Source: an uncultured Woeseia sp. (GTDB lineage: Bacteria > Pseudomonadota > Gammaproteobacteria > Steroidobacterales > Woeseiaceae). Taken from it: 64,000 nucleotides of DNA. Below the pieces are notes generated by a model that was not told the DNA's origin, searched no databases, and saw only the letters and a list, made by a program, of their open reading frames with translations. Shown in pieces: positions 18,909 to 31,178 of the stretch. The stretch spans positions 1 through 64,000 of the forward strand of contig CAJWFK010000015.1 in NCBI GenBank assembly GCA_913031125.1, written 5' to 3'. The translations under genes and the position numbers were made by a program. Each line of letters starts with the position of its first letter. Within the stretch, counting starts at the first letter, position 1.

Positions 18909-21900
18909 TTGGACTTGACTACGTCAGTGATTGATCAAACGGCAGACTCGCATTCGTCGATCATCGAAATACCGGGTCAATCGGCGTTGTCATCCTTTCG
19001 GCTTACGCAACTGCTCAATGATCTGCAGGAACTCGATTCAGGGATCAACGATATAAATGCCGGTTTTGTTTATTTCTTAAATACAAAGGGCTCACTTACA
19101 AGCCAAGATCTTAAAAGGCTTGACCTACTGCTTCTGTCTGGCCACCCGGTTACTCGATTCAACCAACGCAATACTCGGGTATATGTTGTTCCAAGGCCTG
19201 GGACCATTTCTCCTTGGTCCAGCAAGGCAACTGAAATTCTGAGGGCATGTCGACTCAGTCAGGTTCGCCGTGTCGAGCGCGGTGTCTGCTATGCGTTGGG
19301 TGCAGATAGAGACCTTACGATTGACGATATAGCGATTTTGGGAAATCGTTTACATGACAGAATGACGGAAAGCCAATTTCCTTCCGCCGATGACGTAAAA
19401 GTGCTTTTCAAAGAGCAAGAACCATCGCCAATATTCACGATTAATTTGCTGGAGGATGGGCGACAGGCACTCGAAAACGCAAATGGTGATCTTGGACTGG
19501 CATTGTCAGATGATGAGGTTGACTACTTAGTCCGAAATTATATAGACATTGGTCGAAATCCAACGGATGTAGAACTGATGATGTTCGCGCAGGCCAACTC
19601 TGAGCATTGTCGGCACAAGATTTTTAACGCCGACTGGATTATTGATGGGAAGGAACAGCAAGAAAAACTGTTTGCAATGATTAAGAGCACCACGGAAGCT
19701 AACCCGGCCGGCGTAATTTCTGCATATTCGGATAATGCGGCGGTGATAGAAGGCTCTGCGAGTAACCGGCTAGTTGTAAATGCAGAAGATCGGAAATTTA
19801 GCTATTACAAAGAACCCATCCATATCCTAATCAAAGTAGAAACTCATAATCACCCGACTGCTATCTCGCCATTCCCTGGAGCAGCAACAGGCTCTGGAGG
19901 CGAAATTCGTGATGAAGGTGCAACCGGGCTTGGGGCTAAGCCGAAAGCAGGATTAACAGGATTTACAGTTTCACACCTTCGAATTCCTGAATTTGAGCAG
20001 CCATGGGAAATTGATTTTCCACATCCTGATCGGATGGCAACACCGTTGCAAATTATGCTTGAGGGTCCGATTGGGGGCGCCGCTTTTAATAATGAATTTG
20101 GCAGGCCTAATTTGCTCGGTTATTTTCGGACGTATGAGGCCGAAATTCCGGGATTACCCGATAACGAGATCAGGGGCTATCACAAACCGATTATGCTGGC
20201 CGGCGGACTCGGTAATGTTCGTGAAGAACATGCTTTGAAACGTGATGTACCGGTGGGTGCCAGCATTGTGGTGTTGGGTGGGCCTGCAATGCTCATAGGA
20301 CTTGGGGGAGGTGCTGCATCCAGTTTAGCAAGTGGCACCAGTAGCGAAGACCTGGATTTTGCATCGGTCCAACGTGGAAATCCAGAAATGCAGCGGCGTG
20401 CCCAAGAGGTTATAGACCGTTGCTGGGCTATGGGAGAGGATAATCCTATCCTTCTGATTCATGATGTTGGTGCCGGGGGGCTATCTAATGCTGTGCCAGA
20501 GGCTATAGACCATAGTAAACATGGGGCGAAGGTCGAGTTAAGGAATATACCTAACGCTGAATTCGGTATGTCACCGATGGGTATTTGGTGTAATGAAGCT
20601 CAAGAACGATACGTACTGATAATTTCGGCAGCTAATGAGCATCTTATTCACGAAATATGTGAACGAGAAAATTGTCCTTATGCTGTTATTGGCCAGCTAT
20701 CGGATGACCAACAATTATTGGTCAAAGACGATGTATTTGATAACAGCGTCGTCGATATGCCAATGCAGATGTTACTTGGCAAACCACCGATGATGACTCG
20801 AGTAGCAAAAAGATTGGTTTCTACCGATGTGCCGGCCCTGGATCTTACGGGAATTAGTTTGGAAGATGCCGTCTGCAGAGTTTTACGTTTCCCTGCAGTT
20901 GCTGACAAGACTTTCCTGATTCATATTGCTGATAGGACTGTTGGTGGTTTATCGGTCAGAGACCAATTCATCGGGCCCTGGCAAGTCCCTGTTAGCGACG
21001 TTGCTATTACCGCTAGCAGTTTTGATGGCTTTACCGGTGAAGCAATGGCAATCGGTGAGCGCACTCCATTAGCTGTATGGAATGCGCCTGCATCAGGCCG
21101 GATGGCTGTTGGAGAAGCTATTACCAATATCGCGGCAGCTGCAATCGATAACATTGGCCAGATTAAATTATCTGCCAACTGGATGGCTGCTGCGGGGCAT
21201 CGTGGAGAAGATGCAAACCTGTTTGATACTGTTAAGGCGGTCGGTACGGAACTTTGTCGAGAACTGGGAGTGGCTATTCCGGTTGGTAAGGATTCGTTAT
21301 CGATGAGCGCAAGATGGGAGGATCAAACGGGTGAGCACAATGTCACAGCACCAGTGTCATTAATCGTATCAGCATTCGCACCTGTAACCGATGTTAGACG
21401 GCACTGCACGCCTCAATTACGCCGAGTAGACTCTGAAAGCAGATTGTTACTGCTAGATCTTGGGGGAGGTGCCAATCGGCTTGGTGGGTCCTGCCTTGCA
21501 CAAGTCTTTAAGCGGCCGGGAGGAGCTACGCCGGATCTCGTATCCGCAGGTCAACTTAAAAACTTTTTCCAAGCAATACAGATACTTAAAAGAAGAAAAT
21601 TGATTCTATCTTATCATGATAGATCTGATGGTGGATTACTAGTAGCGGTGGCTGAGATGATGTTTTCGGGTAGGTTAGGCGCCTCATTGCAGCTCCCTGG
21701 GTCCGAAGAGGATTTATTGCGACAACTTTTTAGTGAGGAACTTGGGGCCGTTATACAAGTAGCTGCGGATAGTTTGGAGGCAGTCCATGCAGTCTTGGAT
21801 TCGTGCGGAACTGGTTGGGTTGAAATTGGCGATGTTGAGGCTGGCGACGAACTTACTATATACAACGATGATGAAGTTGTTTTTCGAATGGGCCGCTGTG

Positions 21901-22835
21901 AAATGCAGCGGGTTTGGTCAGAAATGACATATCGCATGCAGGCCTTACGAGATAACCCGGAGACAGCTAAAGAAGAATATGATCGTATCCTTGAGGTTGA
22001 TGATCCAGGATTGAATGTGAAATTAAGTTTCGATCTCACTAAAGAAATCGTATCACCGTCAATTGTCGGCAAAAAGCCTAGTGTTGCTATATTGAGAGAG
22101 CAGGGCGTAAACAGTCATTATGAGATGGCCGCGGCGTTCATGCGGGCAGGATTTAGAGCTACCGATGTCCATATGAGCGATATTATTGCTGGCCGGGAAA
22201 CGCTAGAAAATTACCAATGCATAGTGGCGTGCGGCGGCTTTTCATATGGAGATGTACTTGGTGCAGGCGGTGGCTGGGCTAAATCCATTCTCTTCCAGCC
22301 TAGGTTACGGGAGGAATTTGAAATTTTTTTCGAGCGGCCTGATTCACTTTCACTCGGTGTCTGCAATGGTTGCCAAGTGTTGTCACAGCTTAATGCCATG
22401 ATACCGGGTGCGACGCACTGGCCACAATTTTTGACCAATAAATCTGAGCAATTCGAAGCTCGACTAAATCTGGTTGAAATTCATGAGAGTCCTTCTATTT
22501 TTCTTACCGATATGGCAGGTTCAATTATTCCGATTGCGACATCACATGGTGAAGGAAGAGCAGTTTTTTCTAGTGATAAAGCTTATTCGAATGCTAGAGT
22601 GGTTCTGCGATATGTTGACAATTTTGGGCAGACCGCTGTTAAATATCCTGCTAACCCTAACGGAACGATTGATGGCATATGCGGCCTCACCAGTGAGGAT
22701 GGCCGAGCTACAATTATGATGCCACACCCTGAACGTGTTCAACGTACCGTGCAGAACTCTTGGCACCCAGAAGAATGGGGTGAGCATGGTCCTTGGCTTC
22801 GGATGTTTATAAATGCAAAACGAGCAGTTTCCTAA
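18909..22835 (+). CDS. purL: Phosphoribosylformylglycinamidine synthase
   Basis: The 1308-aa large-type enzyme makes FGAM from FGAR, glutamine and ATP, the fourth step of purine synthesis. It has an N-terminal PurS-like part, a double PurM-like synthetase core ([21 protein letters not shown]) and a C-terminal class I glutaminase with the nucleophile in V-C-N-G-C-Q and H-P-E-R. Length is close to E. coli PurL. No ATG fits: the first start after the upstream stop is TTG at 18909, with TTG 18915 or GTG 18927 as alternatives, so the start is uncertain by a few residues. purF is at the end of this window. Confidence 0.96.
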   Translation: MDLTTSVIDQTADSHSSIIEIPGQSALSSFRLTQLLNDLQELDSGINDINAGFVYFLNTKGSLTSQDLKRLDLLLLSGHPVTRFNQRNTRVYVVPRPGTISPWSSKATEILRACRLSQVRRVERGVCYALGADRDLTIDDIAILGNRLHDRMTESQFPSADDVKVLFKEQEPSPIFTINLLEDGRQALENANGDLGLALSDDEVDYLVRNYIDIGRNPTDVELMMFAQANSEHCRHKIFNADWIIDGKEQQEKLFAMIKSTTEANPAGVISAYSDNAAVIEGSASNRLVVNAEDRKFSYYKEPIHILIKVETHNHPTAISPFPGAATGSGGEIRDEGATGLGAKPKAGLTGFTVSHLRIPEFEQPWEIDFPHPDRMATPLQIMLEGPIGGAAFNNEFGRPNLLGYFRTYEAEIPGLPDNEIRGYHKPIMLAGGLGNVREEHALKRDVPVGASIVVLGGPAMLIGLGGGAASSLASGTSSEDLDFASVQRGNPEMQRRAQEVIDRCWAMGEDNPILLIHDVGAGGLSNAVPEAIDHSKHGAKVELRNIPNAEFGMSPMGIWCNEAQERYVLIISAANEHLIHEICERENCPYAVIGQLSDDQQLLVKDDVFDNSVVDMPMQMLLGKPPMMTRVAKRLVSTDVPALDLTGISLEDAVCRVLRFPAVADKTFLIHIADRTVGGLSVRDQFIGPWQVPVSDVAITASSFDGFTGEAMAIGERTPLAVWNAPASGRMAVGEAITNIAAAAIDNIGQIKLSANWMAAAGHRGEDANLFDTVKAVGTELCRELGVAIPVGKDSLSMSARWEDQTGEHNVTAPVSLIVSAFAPVTDVRRHCTPQLRRVDSESRLLLLDLGGGANRLGGSCLAQVFKRPGGATPDLVSAGQLKNFFQAIQILKRRKLILSYHDRSDGGLLVAVAEMMFSGRLGASLQLPGSEEDLLRQLFSEELGAVIQVAADSLEAVHAVLDSCGTGWVEIGDVEAGDELTIYNDDEVVFRMGRCEMQRVWSEMTYRMQALRDNPETAKEEYDRILEVDDPGLNVKLSFDLTKEIVSPSIVGKKPSVAILREQGVNSHYEMAAAFMRAGFRATDVHMSDIIAGRETLENYQCIVACGGFSYGDVLGAGGGWAKSILFQPRLREEFEIFFERPDSLSLGVCNGCQVLSQLNAMIPGATHWPQFLTNKSEQFEARLNLVEIHESPSIFLTDMAGSIIPIATSHGEGRAVFSSDKAYSNARVVLRYVDNFGQTAVKYPANPNGTIDGICGLTSEDGRATIMMPHPERVQRTVQNSWHPEEWGEHGPWLRMFINAKRAVS

Positions 22836-24588
22836 TAAAAATAAGATAGGCTGGGGAGCAGAATTTTTTATTCGGCTCGTCCTATTAAGTCCTATTGCGT
22901 CTCTATTCGCAGCTTGCAGCTCTGGGTTGGACGAAATGCCTGAAAATCCTTCTTTTTCAATTTCATTTTCCTCAGAAATTTCAAAAGGTGCTTTAGACGG
23001 GCGTTTGATCCTTATTCTCTCTCGAGATCACGACGAGGAACCTCGGTTTCAGGTGCGTCCGGGCGTTGATGCGCCGCAGATTTTTGGCTTAACCGTAGAG
23101 GGCATGAATCCTGATGAGGCGATTTTAGTCGATGAGAGAGTTTTTGGTTACCCGCATGATAGCCTTTCCTATGTACCAGAGGGTGAATATTTCGTCCAGG
23201 CTGTTTTACACAAATACGACACATTTAATCTAAGCAATGGCAAGACTGTCCAACTGCCTATGGATCAGGGCGAGGGCCAGCAATGGCAGAGTTCTCCTGG
23301 CAATTTGTACAGCGAACCGCGCATGATAAAACTGAAGGCAGGCGACATCGTCCACCTATCTTTAGATATGGAGATAGAGCCGATCGTTCCACCGGTTGAT
23401 ACCGAATTTATTAAGCATGTAAAAATAAAAAGTAAGCTTCTAAGTGAATTCTGGGGGCGAGACATGTTTCTTGGTGCTCATGTGTTGTTGCCGGCAGGGT
23501 TTGCTGAACACCCGCAATCGCGTTATCCCTTAGCGGTTTTCCATGGTCATTTTCCGGCAGACTTTGACGGATTTAGTGCTGAGCCACCTGACCCTAACCT
23601 TGAATGCGAGCATGTTGGGGGTGTTCCCTGTTATAACCGGATTCGCCAACAGGAGGCCTATGATTTTTATCGTAAATGGACGGGTCCCGATTTTCCACGA
23701 ATGCTTATTATTCAGATTCAGCATGCGAATCCTTATTTTGATGATAGCTACGCCGTAAATTCCGCTAATCTTGGGCCATATGGAGATGCAATTACTTATG
23801 AGTTGATCCCATATATAGAAGAAAAATTTCGAGGAATCGGCGAGGGATGGGCTAGGTTTCTTTATGGCGGATCGACTGGTGGATGGGAGGCATTTGGTGT
23901 CCAAGTGCTCTACCCAGATGAGTTCAATGGAACTTTTGCGGCCTGTCCTGATTCACTTGATTTTCGTCACTACCAGTCGGTTAATATCTATCAAGACGAG
24001 AATGCGTATCGAATGATCGGTCCATTCAATACAGTCGAACGTCCGGCCTATCGTGATTACCTCGGCAATATTACGGTTTCAATGGAGGATGAGAATCACA
24101 TGGAGCTGGTAATCGGAGATAAGGGTCGCTCTGGGGGGCAGTGGGATATCTGGGAGGCTGTGTACTCACCAATGGGTCCTGACGGTTATCCAATGCGAAT
24201 TTGGGATAAGCAGACGGGTTACATCAACAAGGAAGTTGCTGAGTATTGGAAGGAAAACTATGACATGCGCTATATCCTCGAGAGAGATTGGCAAGAGTTA
24301 GGGCCAAAATTAGAAGGTAAATTGCATGTACTGGTAGGCGATATGGATAATTTTCATTTGAATAACGCGGTCTACTTGCTTGAAGAATTCTTGGAAAGCA
24401 CTACAGAACCTTATTACGATGGGCAGGTTGATTATGGTGATCGGCAAGAGCACTGCTGGAACGGAGATCATGATAATCCCCTGTATATTTCCCGTTTGCG
24501 TTACAACACAATGTATGTGCCGAAAATCTTGGATAGGTTGCTGACTACCGCGCCGGAGGGTGCAGACCTCGAGAGTTGGCGATATTGA
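22813..24588 (+). CDS. Lipoprotein esterase of the alpha/beta-hydrolase fold
   Basis: The 591-aa protein starts inside purL (23-base overlap). It has a lipoprotein signal (L-F-A-A-C35), a beta-rich N-terminal domain (about 45-195) and a putative esterase domain (about 200-560) like the enterochelin esterase/EsD group. The nucleophile Ser lies in Y-G-G-S-T-G-G-W. Candidate acid and base lie in D-M-D-N-F-H near residue 513. It is exported and membrane-attached, so it probably hydrolyses an external or periplasmic ester; the substrate is unknown. Confidence 0.75.
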   Translation: MQNEQFPNKNKIGWGAEFFIRLVLLSPIASLFAACSSGLDEMPENPSFSISFSSEISKGALDGRLILILSRDHDEEPRFQVRPGVDAPQIFGLTVEGMNPDEAILVDERVFGYPHDSLSYVPEGEYFVQAVLHKYDTFNLSNGKTVQLPMDQGEGQQWQSSPGNLYSEPRMIKLKAGDIVHLSLDMEIEPIVPPVDTEFIKHVKIKSKLLSEFWGRDMFLGAHVLLPAGFAEHPQSRYPLAVFHGHFPADFDGFSAEPPDPNLECEHVGGVPCYNRIRQQEAYDFYRKWTGPDFPRMLIIQIQHANPYFDDSYAVNSANLGPYGDAITYELIPYIEEKFRGIGEGWARFLYGGSTGGWEAFGVQVLYPDEFNGTFAACPDSLDFRHYQSVNIYQDENAYRMIGPFNTVERPAYRDYLGNITVSMEDENHMELVIGDKGRSGGQWDIWEAVYSPMGPDGYPMRIWDKQTGYINKEVAEYWKENYDMRYILERDWQELGPKLEGKLHVLVGDMDNFHLNNAVYLLEEFLESTTEPYYDGQVDYGDRQEHCWNGDHDNPLYISRLRYNTMYVPKILDRLLTTAPEGADLESWRY

Positions 24589-24625
24589 TCTTAATTTCTC
24601 AGTCCGGATGTATATTGTTAGCTAT

Positions 24626-25315
24626 TCAGGCGGAAGACTGAATTTGGTCATCATCTTGGCTAAATACCTGTCGTACCTTAATTGCACGGTTTAATTTACC
24701 CGGGCGTACAAAGCACTGATAGAACATATCTTTGAGTACCTCTAGCAGGATTCCTGCTTGCGCGCGGTTCACTATTGGGAGGTCGTCACCTTCACCTGCC
24801 GAAAAAATAATATCTTTGATAGGTCCGAATGTCTCATCATCGATGTTTGCAATTTTTTGCGCAGCTAAGAGTTCATCAAAGGCCTTAAGTTTCTCAGTCT
24901 CATCCATGACGAGAAGTGCCGCGGCTGATGATCGGCGGCACATGGAGGCGAATGCGTTAAAGTTATTGTTTGAGTAGCATGAAAGTGCTTCTCTAAACAA
25001 CAAACCCGTTTGTTCTGGCAAATAGGAGAAGTTGAACCGTTCTTTCGGACGCTCAAGTTCAGTAAAATTTGGTGATAACTCTATTTTATCCTCAGCATAA
25101 GTTTGCACCGCGAAGCGAAGAAACACTGGTGCACGACACGCATCGCACTCATAAACAAGCCCTGCATGTTTAGGTCGTGTTTGGGTTAGGTTATCGAATG
25201 ACGGCACGGATTGCGGTGACATATAGGCGTAAATGTCGCAATAAGGGCATTTCAGGCCGAATTTCTCGTTGGCCTCACTTTTAAATCCGGTCTCTTTTCC
25301 TATTATTATAGCCAT
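24626..25315 (-). CDS. DUF4145 domain protein with N-terminal zinc ribbon
   Basis: The 229-aa protein has a C-P-Y-C...C-D-A-C zinc-ribbon-like pair (about residues 24-60), then a helical DUF4145-type domain (F-R-E-A-L-S-C-Y... A-S-M-C-R-R-S-S-A-A-A-L). DUF4145 occurs in restriction or defence proteins and alone; no restriction partner is next to it here. It follows ettA on the same strand after 115 bases. Function is unknown. Confidence 0.7.
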   Translation of the reverse strand: MAIIIGKETGFKSEANEKFGLKCPYCDIYAYMSPQSVPSFDNLTQTRPKHAGLVYECDACRAPVFLRFAVQTYAEDKIELSPNFTELERPKERFNFSYLPEQTGLLFREALSCYSNNNFNAFASMCRRSSAAALLVMDETEKLKAFDELLAAQKIANIDDETFGPIKDIIFSAGEGDDLPIVNRAQAGILLEVLKDMFYQCFVRPGKLNRAIKVRQVFSQDDDQIQSSA

Positions 25316-25430
25316 AACTTTTTCGAAAGCTCTTTACATGTTTCTGCAACTAGCTCGAGTAACGACCTAGGAGTATAGCTTGAGTTATGCTCAACTCTTT
25401 GGCGGTTAGACATAATCCGACACCAGCAGT

Positions 25431-27104
25431 TTAGCTATCAAACCTTTTATAGCGTATCCGATGGGGCTGTTGGGCGATAGTTCCCAGACGTCGGCGTCGG
25501 TCTTCTTCGTATTCTTCGTAGTTTCCTTGAAAACAGTTGATTTGGCTGTCTCCCTCAAAGGCAATGATGTGGGTAGCAATACGATCAAGAAACCATCGGT
25601 CGTGAGATATAACAATTGCGGAACCCGGGAATTCCAATAAAGCTTGCTCTAGTGCTCGAAGAGTTTCAACATCTAAATCATTTGTCGGCTCGTCTAGAAG
25701 TAAGAGATTTCCCCCAGCTCTAAGCATTTTTGCAAGATGAACCCGGTTTCGTTCTCCACCTGATAGAAGCCCTATCTGTTTCTGTTGTTCGGTACCTTTA
25801 AAATTAAACCGGCCTACATATGCTCGCGAGGGTGTTTCGTAGCTGCCCACTGCAATAAGGTCTTGACCGCCGGAGATTTCTTCCCAAACTGTCTTTTTAT
25901 TATCTAGGGCGTGCCGGGATTGATCAACGCTCGCTATTTGCACACTATCGCCAAGGCGGATATTTCCTCCATCTGGCTGTTCAGCACCTGTGACCATCCT
26001 AAATAACGTCGATTTCCCAGCGCCATTCGGTCCAATAACCCCAGCTATACCACCCGATGGGAGAGTGAAATTCAGTGAGTCTATTAACAGCTTATCTCCG
26101 AAACCTTTTTTTAGATCCGTAAATTCAATAACGAGGTCGCCGAGGCGTGGTCCAGGTGGAATATATATTTCGTTAGTTTCATGTCTTTTCTGATATTTTG
26201 GGCTAGATAATTCATTGAACTGGCGGAGTCTTGCTTTTGATTTTGCCTGACGTCCTTTCGGATTCGCACGGACCCACTCGAGTTCTGCCTCTATCGTCTT
26301 TTGTCGCGCTTGCTCCGAGGCCTGTTCCTGTTTGAGGCGCATGTCTTTTTGCGTTAGCCATGAAGAATAATTGCCTTCCCATGGGATACCGTGGCCACGG
26401 TCGAGCTCGAGAATCCATCCTGCAACGTTGTCTAGGAAATAGCGATCATGAGTGACTGCAATTACAGTCCCCCGGTATTCCTCTAGAAAACGTTCGAGCC
26501 ATGCTACTGATTCCGCATCGAGATGGTTTGTAGGCTCATCGAGCAGCAGCATATCTGGCTCCGACAGCAATAGGCGACATAATGCTACCCGACGTTTTTC
26601 TCCCCCAGACAGATTTCCGATGGCTGCTTCCCAAGGAGGAAGACGCAGCGCATCGGCTGCGATATCTAGTTTTCGGTCGAGTTCCCACCCGCCTGCTGAA
26701 TCTATAGCATCCTGAAGTTGACCTTGTTGCTCCAGTAACTCGTTCATTTGATCATCGTCCATGGGTTCTGCAAATTTCTGGCTAATTTCGTCAAAACGAT
26801 TCAGAAGAGCTTTGATCTCAGCAACACCTTCTTCTACATTAGCGCGCACGTCTTTTTTGGTATCTAGTTGTGGTTCTTGCGGCAGGTAGCCAATTTTTAT
26901 ATTTGATTGGGGTCGGGCTTCACCCTCAAAGTCGGTGTCAATACCAGCCATGATACGGAGTAAAGTTGATTTTCCTGAGCCATTCAGGCCGAGCACACCA
27001 ATTTTTGCACCAGGAAAAAAAGATAGGGAAATATCTCGGATGATCTGCCGCTTGGGCGGCACGATCTTGGCTACTCCGTTCATTGTATATATATATTGCG
27101 CCAT
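25431..27104 (-). CDS. ettA: Energy-dependent translational throttle protein EttA (ABC-F)
   Basis: The 557-aa protein has two ABC ATPase domains with Walker [10 protein letters not shown] and G-P-N-G-A-G-K-S-T, signatures L-S-G-G-E, and no membrane domain, so it is an ABC-F. The start M-A-Q-Y-I-Y-T-M and the overall length match EttA, which binds the ribosomal E site and gates entry into elongation according to ATP/ADP. It is divergent from the deacetylase-fold gene. Confidence 0.95.
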   Translation of the reverse strand: MAQYIYTMNGVAKIVPPKRQIIRDISLSFFPGAKIGVLGLNGSGKSTLLRIMAGIDTDFEGEARPQSNIKIGYLPQEPQLDTKKDVRANVEEGVAEIKALLNRFDEISQKFAEPMDDDQMNELLEQQGQLQDAIDSAGGWELDRKLDIAADALRLPPWEAAIGNLSGGEKRRVALCRLLLSEPDMLLLDEPTNHLDAESVAWLERFLEEYRGTVIAVTHDRYFLDNVAGWILELDRGHGIPWEGNYSSWLTQKDMRLKQEQASEQARQKTIEAELEWVRANPKGRQAKSKARLRQFNELSSPKYQKRHETNEIYIPPGPRLGDLVIEFTDLKKGFGDKLLIDSLNFTLPSGGIAGVIGPNGAGKSTLFRMVTGAEQPDGGNIRLGDSVQIASVDQSRHALDNKKTVWEEISGGQDLIAVGSYETPSRAYVGRFNFKGTEQQKQIGLLSGGERNRVHLAKMLRAGGNLLLLDEPTNDLDVETLRALEQALLEFPGSAIVISHDRWFLDRIATHIIAFEGDSQINCFQGNYEEYEEDRRRRLGTIAQQPHRIRYKRFDS

Positions 27105-27223
27105 GCTGTTTAGCCTTACTAAGTTAAGCGCGCATTATAAGTATTAAATATCGGGTATGCTGCGTCTGTCACAAATGTTATTGGGGGTCTTTACGAAAGG
27201 TGATTCACAAATCGGTAAAGTGC

Positions 27224-28153
27224 ATGGTTTATAAGGGAGAGGCACTGGCACGCTACGGGTTTGGTGATGACCATCCCTTCGGCCCTGATAGACATGAAGT
27301 TTTTCATGCGGAACTTGTTGCAGCAAAGTTGGGACAGTCCATTGCTTATGGTGAACCATGCAGTGCGTCGATAGATCAGCTGCTGTTATTTCATGGTGTG
27401 GACTATGTTGATTACGTATCAAAAATGTCGCAAGAAGGTACGGGTTACCTTGATGGTGGAGATACGCCGGCATTTCCTGGGATTATGCAAATTGCTTCAG
27501 ATGTTGTTGGGACAACGCTTGCCGCAATCGATGCGGTAATGTTGGGAGATGCTCTCCGCGCGTTTGTTCCAATAGCTGGATTACACCATGCAGGGAGAGA
27601 CCACGCTGCGGGTTTTTGTGTATTTAATGATTGTGGTGTTGCTGTGCACTATTTGCGGGAAAAATATGGGCTAAAACGAATCGCTTATGTCGATATTGAT
27701 GCACACCATGGTGATGGTGTTTTCTACGCTTTTGAAGATGATCCAGATCTCTTATTTGCTGACGTTCATGAGGATGGACGTTATTTGTATCCAGGAACAG
27801 GAGCTGCATCAGAAACTGGCAAGGGTAGTGCATTGGGAACAAAACTTAATATTCCATTGCCACCAGGAGCCAATGACGCACACTTCCACAAGGTTTGGCC
27901 ACAGGTTTTTAACTATATTGATGGTGCTGCGCCAGAATTCATCATAATGCAATGTGGTGCTGATAGTTTGGCTGGCGACCCAATTACGCACCTTGAATTT
28001 ACTGAGGACGCCCATGCGAGGGCGGCGGCCGATTTGTGCAAGCTTGCCGATCGGCATTGCAAGGGCAGGATAGTTGGAACTGGTGGGGGAGGTTATAATC
28101 GTCGCAATGTTGCTCGTGCCTGGACTCGAGTTGTTGAAGCTTTTGTTACTTAG
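27224..28153 (+). CDS. Histone-deacetylase-fold amidohydrolase (AcuC/HDAC family)
   Basis: The family removes acetyl or other acyl groups from lysines, polyamines or small amides using zinc. Motifs seen: G-L-H-H-A-G-R-D-H-A-A-G-F-C-V-F-N-D (catalytic His pair), V-D-I-D-A-H-H-G-D-G (zinc Asp and His) and C-G-A-D-S (zinc Asp). The ATG at 27224 fits the family N-terminus best (309 aa); a GTG at 27200 would add eight residues. It lies between ettA and glyA, which are close together in several relatives. A link to protein acetylation, for instance of acs, is only a guess. Confidence 0.88.
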   Translation: MVYKGEALARYGFGDDHPFGPDRHEVFHAELVAAKLGQSIAYGEPCSASIDQLLLFHGVDYVDYVSKMSQEGTGYLDGGDTPAFPGIMQIASDVVGTTLAAIDAVMLGDALRAFVPIAGLHHAGRDHAAGFCVFNDCGVAVHYLREKYGLKRIAYVDIDAHHGDGVFYAFEDDPDLLFADVHEDGRYLYPGTGAASETGKGSALGTKLNIPLPPGANDAHFHKVWPQVFNYIDGAAPEFIIMQCGADSLAGDPITHLEFTEDAHARAAADLCKLADRHCKGRIVGTGGGGYNRRNVARAWTRVVEAFVT

Positions 28154-28261
28154 ATAATTTAGTCGTTTATATCGTACCTAGGCTCGTCTCATGTAAAATG
28201 CCAGCGGTTTTAGGCTGCTATCAAATATCTTGGTCAGAACGAATTTGGAGACTGTTCTCAC

Positions 28262-29518
28262 ATGCCCACCGAAGCAAAGTCACTAGAGACTTTTGATACC
28301 GAGCTTTTCCATGCTATCGCGCGTGAAGCGACGCGTCAGGAGGAGCATATTGAACTGATTGCATCGGAAAATTATGCCAGCCAGCGTGTTTTGGAAGCAC
28401 AGGGTTCAGTGCTGACTAATAAGTACGCTGAGGGTTACCCGAGCAAACGTTATTACGGCGGTTGTGAATATGTTGATGTTGCTGAGGAGCTAGCTATAGC
28501 AAGGGCTAAAAGGTTGTTTGGTGCTGATTACGCTAATGTCCAGCCACATTCTGGTTCACAAGCTAACGCAGCCGTTTTTCACGCATTGTTAAATCCTGGG
28601 GATCGAATTCTCGGCATGAGTTTGGCAGCAGGTGGACACCTTACACATGGCTCACAAGTTAATTTTTCAGGTAAATTATTTGATGCGGTCCAGTATGGGT
28701 TAGATATAAAGACTGGATATATCGATTACAATGAAATTGAGGATTTGGCTAAAGATCATCGACCAAAAATGATAATTGCTGGATTCTCCGCATATTCAAG
28801 ACTAATTGATTGGCAACGTTTTCGGGAAATAGCCGATATAGTTGGAGCTTATCTTTTGGTTGATATGGCGCATGTTGCTGGCCTAGTAGCTACTGGTCAT
28901 TATCCTAACCCTGTACCTATCGCTGATGTTGTAACCACAACAACTCACAAAACTCTCCGCGGTCCGCGCGGAGGTTTAATCCTTGCTCGAAAAAATGATG
29001 AGTTGACGAAAAGATTTAGTTCTCTTGTTTTTCCGGGGATGCAAGGCGGTCCACTGATGCATGTGATTGCGGCGAAAGCGGTTGCTTTGCTTGAGGCTAT
29101 GGACCCCAGATTTATTGAATATCAGGAACAAGTTGTAAAAAATGCGAAGGTTATGTCGCAGGGTTTCTTGGATAGGGGTTACGAAATTGTTTCCGGTGGG
29201 ACTGACAATCATCTTATGTTGTTAAGTCTACTGTCTAAGGGTATTACGGGTAAGGATGCAGATGCTGCGCTTGGCCGAGCTAATATAACTGTAAACAAGA
29301 ATGCGGTTCCGAATGACCCGCTGTCCCCATTCGTTACAAGCGGACTACGTCTTGGTACGCCCGCTATTACTACCCGAGGTTTTGGTGCTGATGAGACGAG
29401 GCAAATTACCGGTTGGATTTGCGATATTTTAGAAGATATTAATAACGGCGTTGTAAATTGCCGAATAAAAGGTCAGGTAATTGAACTCTGCCACCGGTTC
29501 CCTGTCTACAAAGGGTAG
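28262..29518 (+). CDS. glyA: Serine hydroxymethyltransferase
   Basis: The 418-aa PLP enzyme interconverts serine and glycine, loading one-carbon units on tetrahydrofolate. It has H-I-E-L-I-A-S-E-N near the N-terminus and the PLP lysine in [13 protein letters not shown]. It has the full family length. It is the first gene of the long plus-strand unit; nrdR follows after 40 bases. Confidence 0.97.
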   Translation: MPTEAKSLETFDTELFHAIAREATRQEEHIELIASENYASQRVLEAQGSVLTNKYAEGYPSKRYYGGCEYVDVAEELAIARAKRLFGADYANVQPHSGSQANAAVFHALLNPGDRILGMSLAAGGHLTHGSQVNFSGKLFDAVQYGLDIKTGYIDYNEIEDLAKDHRPKMIIAGFSAYSRLIDWQRFREIADIVGAYLLVDMAHVAGLVATGHYPNPVPIADVVTTTTHKTLRGPRGGLILARKNDELTKRFSSLVFPGMQGGPLMHVIAAKAVALLEAMDPRFIEYQEQVVKNAKVMSQGFLDRGYEIVSGGTDNHLMLLSLLSKGITGKDADAALGRANITVNKNAVPNDPLSPFVTSGLRLGTPAITTRGFGADETRQITGWICDILEDINNGVVNCRIKGQVIELCHRFPVYKG

Positions 29519-29558
29519 GAGTGTTATCCTGAGGCGATTAGCTCATCGGTAACAGAGT

Positions 29559-30077
29559 ATGAATTGTCCATTCTGCAGTCATCAAGAAACGAAGGTTATA
29601 GATTCCAGACTAGCCGGTGAAGGCCGACAAATTAGACGTAGGCGCGAATGTCTTTATTGTAATGAGCGTTTTACAACATATGAGTCGGCTGAACTTGTTA
29701 TGCCCCGGCTTATAAAGAGTGATAATAGTCGCCAGCCTTTTGATGAGTCCAAGCTTCGTAATAGTATGGTACGAGCTTTGGAAAAACGACCAGTATCGGC
29801 TGACGCTTTCGAACAAGCTCTTGGAAGGCTAATACACAAGTTACGGACCATGGGTGAGCGAGAAGTTCCATCACGTTTAATCGGTGAAATGGTGATGGAG
29901 GAACTGGGCGAACTGGACGAGGTCGCCTATGTTAGGTTTGCGTCAGTTTACCGAAGCTTCCAAGATGTAACCGAGTTTCAGGATGAGATTCAGCGCTTGC
30001 AGGAAATTTCGGATGCCACTGTTAGTCGTGAACAGATGTCACTTTTGCCAGAACTTTTAGACAAGAAAAAGCGGTGA
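29559..30077 (+). CDS. nrdR: Transcriptional repressor NrdR
   Basis: The 172-aa repressor of ribonucleotide reductase genes senses ATP/dATP. It has an N-terminal zinc ribbon (C-P-F-C at 3-6 and C-L-Y-C near 31-34) and an ATP-cone domain (about 49-139). Its stop overlaps the ribD start by four bases (GTGA). Placement between glyA and ribD is the usual one in gammaproteobacteria. Confidence 0.96.
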   Translation: MNCPFCSHQETKVIDSRLAGEGRQIRRRRECLYCNERFTTYESAELVMPRLIKSDNSRQPFDESKLRNSMVRALEKRPVSADAFEQALGRLIHKLRTMGEREVPSRLIGEMVMEELGELDEVAYVRFASVYRSFQDVTEFQDEIQRLQEISDATVSREQMSLLPELLDKKKR

Positions 30078-31177
30078 GCGAGACTTTTACTCCCTTAGAT
30101 ATAGAAATGATGGCCCGTGCACTAAAGCTCGCCGGCCAAGGCCTTTATACGGCTCATCCTAATCCTCGAGTTGGCTGTGTTGTCGTCAAAGAGGGAGAGA
30201 TTATAGGGCAAGGTTACCATGCTAAAGCAGGGGAGGCACACGCCGAAATTGTTGCATTGGAGGATGCAGGTAAACACGCTGAGGGTTCCACTGTTTATGT
30301 GTCTTTGGAACCATGTTGCCATTATGGAAAGACTTCCCCGTGCGCTGACGCTTTAATTAAGGCTGGAGTTTGCGAGTTGATCGCGGCAATGGAAGATCCA
30401 AATCCGAAGGTTGCAGGTGGTGGATTTGAAAAACTGAAGAGTGCTGGGATCACAGTTCGGGTGGGGCTACTCGAGGCCCGGGCCAAAAAAATTAACGAAG
30501 GATTTATTTTTCGGATGCAACAAGGTAGGCCTTTCGTGCGCTTAAAGATTGCATCTAGCCTTGATGGTGCCACTGCAATGTTAGATGGAGAGAGCAAGTG
30601 GATTACCGGGGAGGCCGCACGTAACGATGTCCAGAAATTGCGCGCATCTTCGGGAGCAATTATGACTGGGATTGGAACCGTCTTGGCTGATGACCCGTCA
30701 CTGACTATCAGGAATATTGGTTTGGAACCTTATAGCCAGCAGCCCTTGCGTGTGGTAGTGGATAGCCGTTTGCGTATGCGGCCAGAATCTAAAATGCTGG
30801 CACTTGAAGGCCGCACTATGATTTTCTGTGCGGACGACGCAAACCGGCAAGCGCTTGAGGCGGCTGGAGCTGTAATTGTCAAGGTGCCACCAAGCGAAAG
30901 CCACACCAGCCTTCATAACGTTCTGCAAGAATTAGCGGTCTTGGAAATCAATGAAGTCTTGGTAGAGGCTGGCTCCTCAATAATTGGTAATTTAATTTCA
31001 GCTGGCCTTGCCGATGAATTGATTATTTATCAGGCACCGCATCTCATGGGCAGCCACACTCGCCGAGTGTTAGAGTCACATGACTGGACAAATATGTCGG
31101 ACCGGAGGTCGCTTAAAATTATGGACCTGCGTAAAGTTGGAGATGATCTTAGAATAGTTGCAAGGCCTATAAGTTAA
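30074..31177 (+). CDS. ribD: Bifunctional riboflavin deaminase/reductase RibD
   Basis: The 367-aa enzyme does the second and third steps of riboflavin synthesis. The N-terminal deaminase domain has A-H-A-E-I and [11 protein letters not shown] (zinc), and the C-terminal NADPH reductase domain starts near residue 150 ([14 protein letters not shown]). The GTG start overlaps the nrdR stop. Confidence 0.96.
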   Translation: MSETFTPLDIEMMARALKLAGQGLYTAHPNPRVGCVVVKEGEIIGQGYHAKAGEAHAEIVALEDAGKHAEGSTVYVSLEPCCHYGKTSPCADALIKAGVCELIAAMEDPNPKVAGGGFEKLKSAGITVRVGLLEARAKKINEGFIFRMQQGRPFVRLKIASSLDGATAMLDGESKWITGEAARNDVQKLRASSGAIMTGIGTVLADDPSLTIRNIGLEPYSQQPLRVVVDSRLRMRPESKMLALEGRTMIFCADDANRQALEAAGAVIVKVPPSESHTSLHNVLQELAVLEINEVLVEAGSSIIGNLISAGLADELIIYQAPHLMGSHTRRVLESHDWTNMSDRRSLKIMDLRKVGDDLRIVARPIS

Positions 31178-31178
31178 T

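Noticed and set aside
29534-29605. tRNA-like start (GATTAGCTCATCGGTAAC) before nrdR
   Set aside because: No matching acceptor stem or anticodon arm can be formed; the stretch runs into the nrdR coding region.
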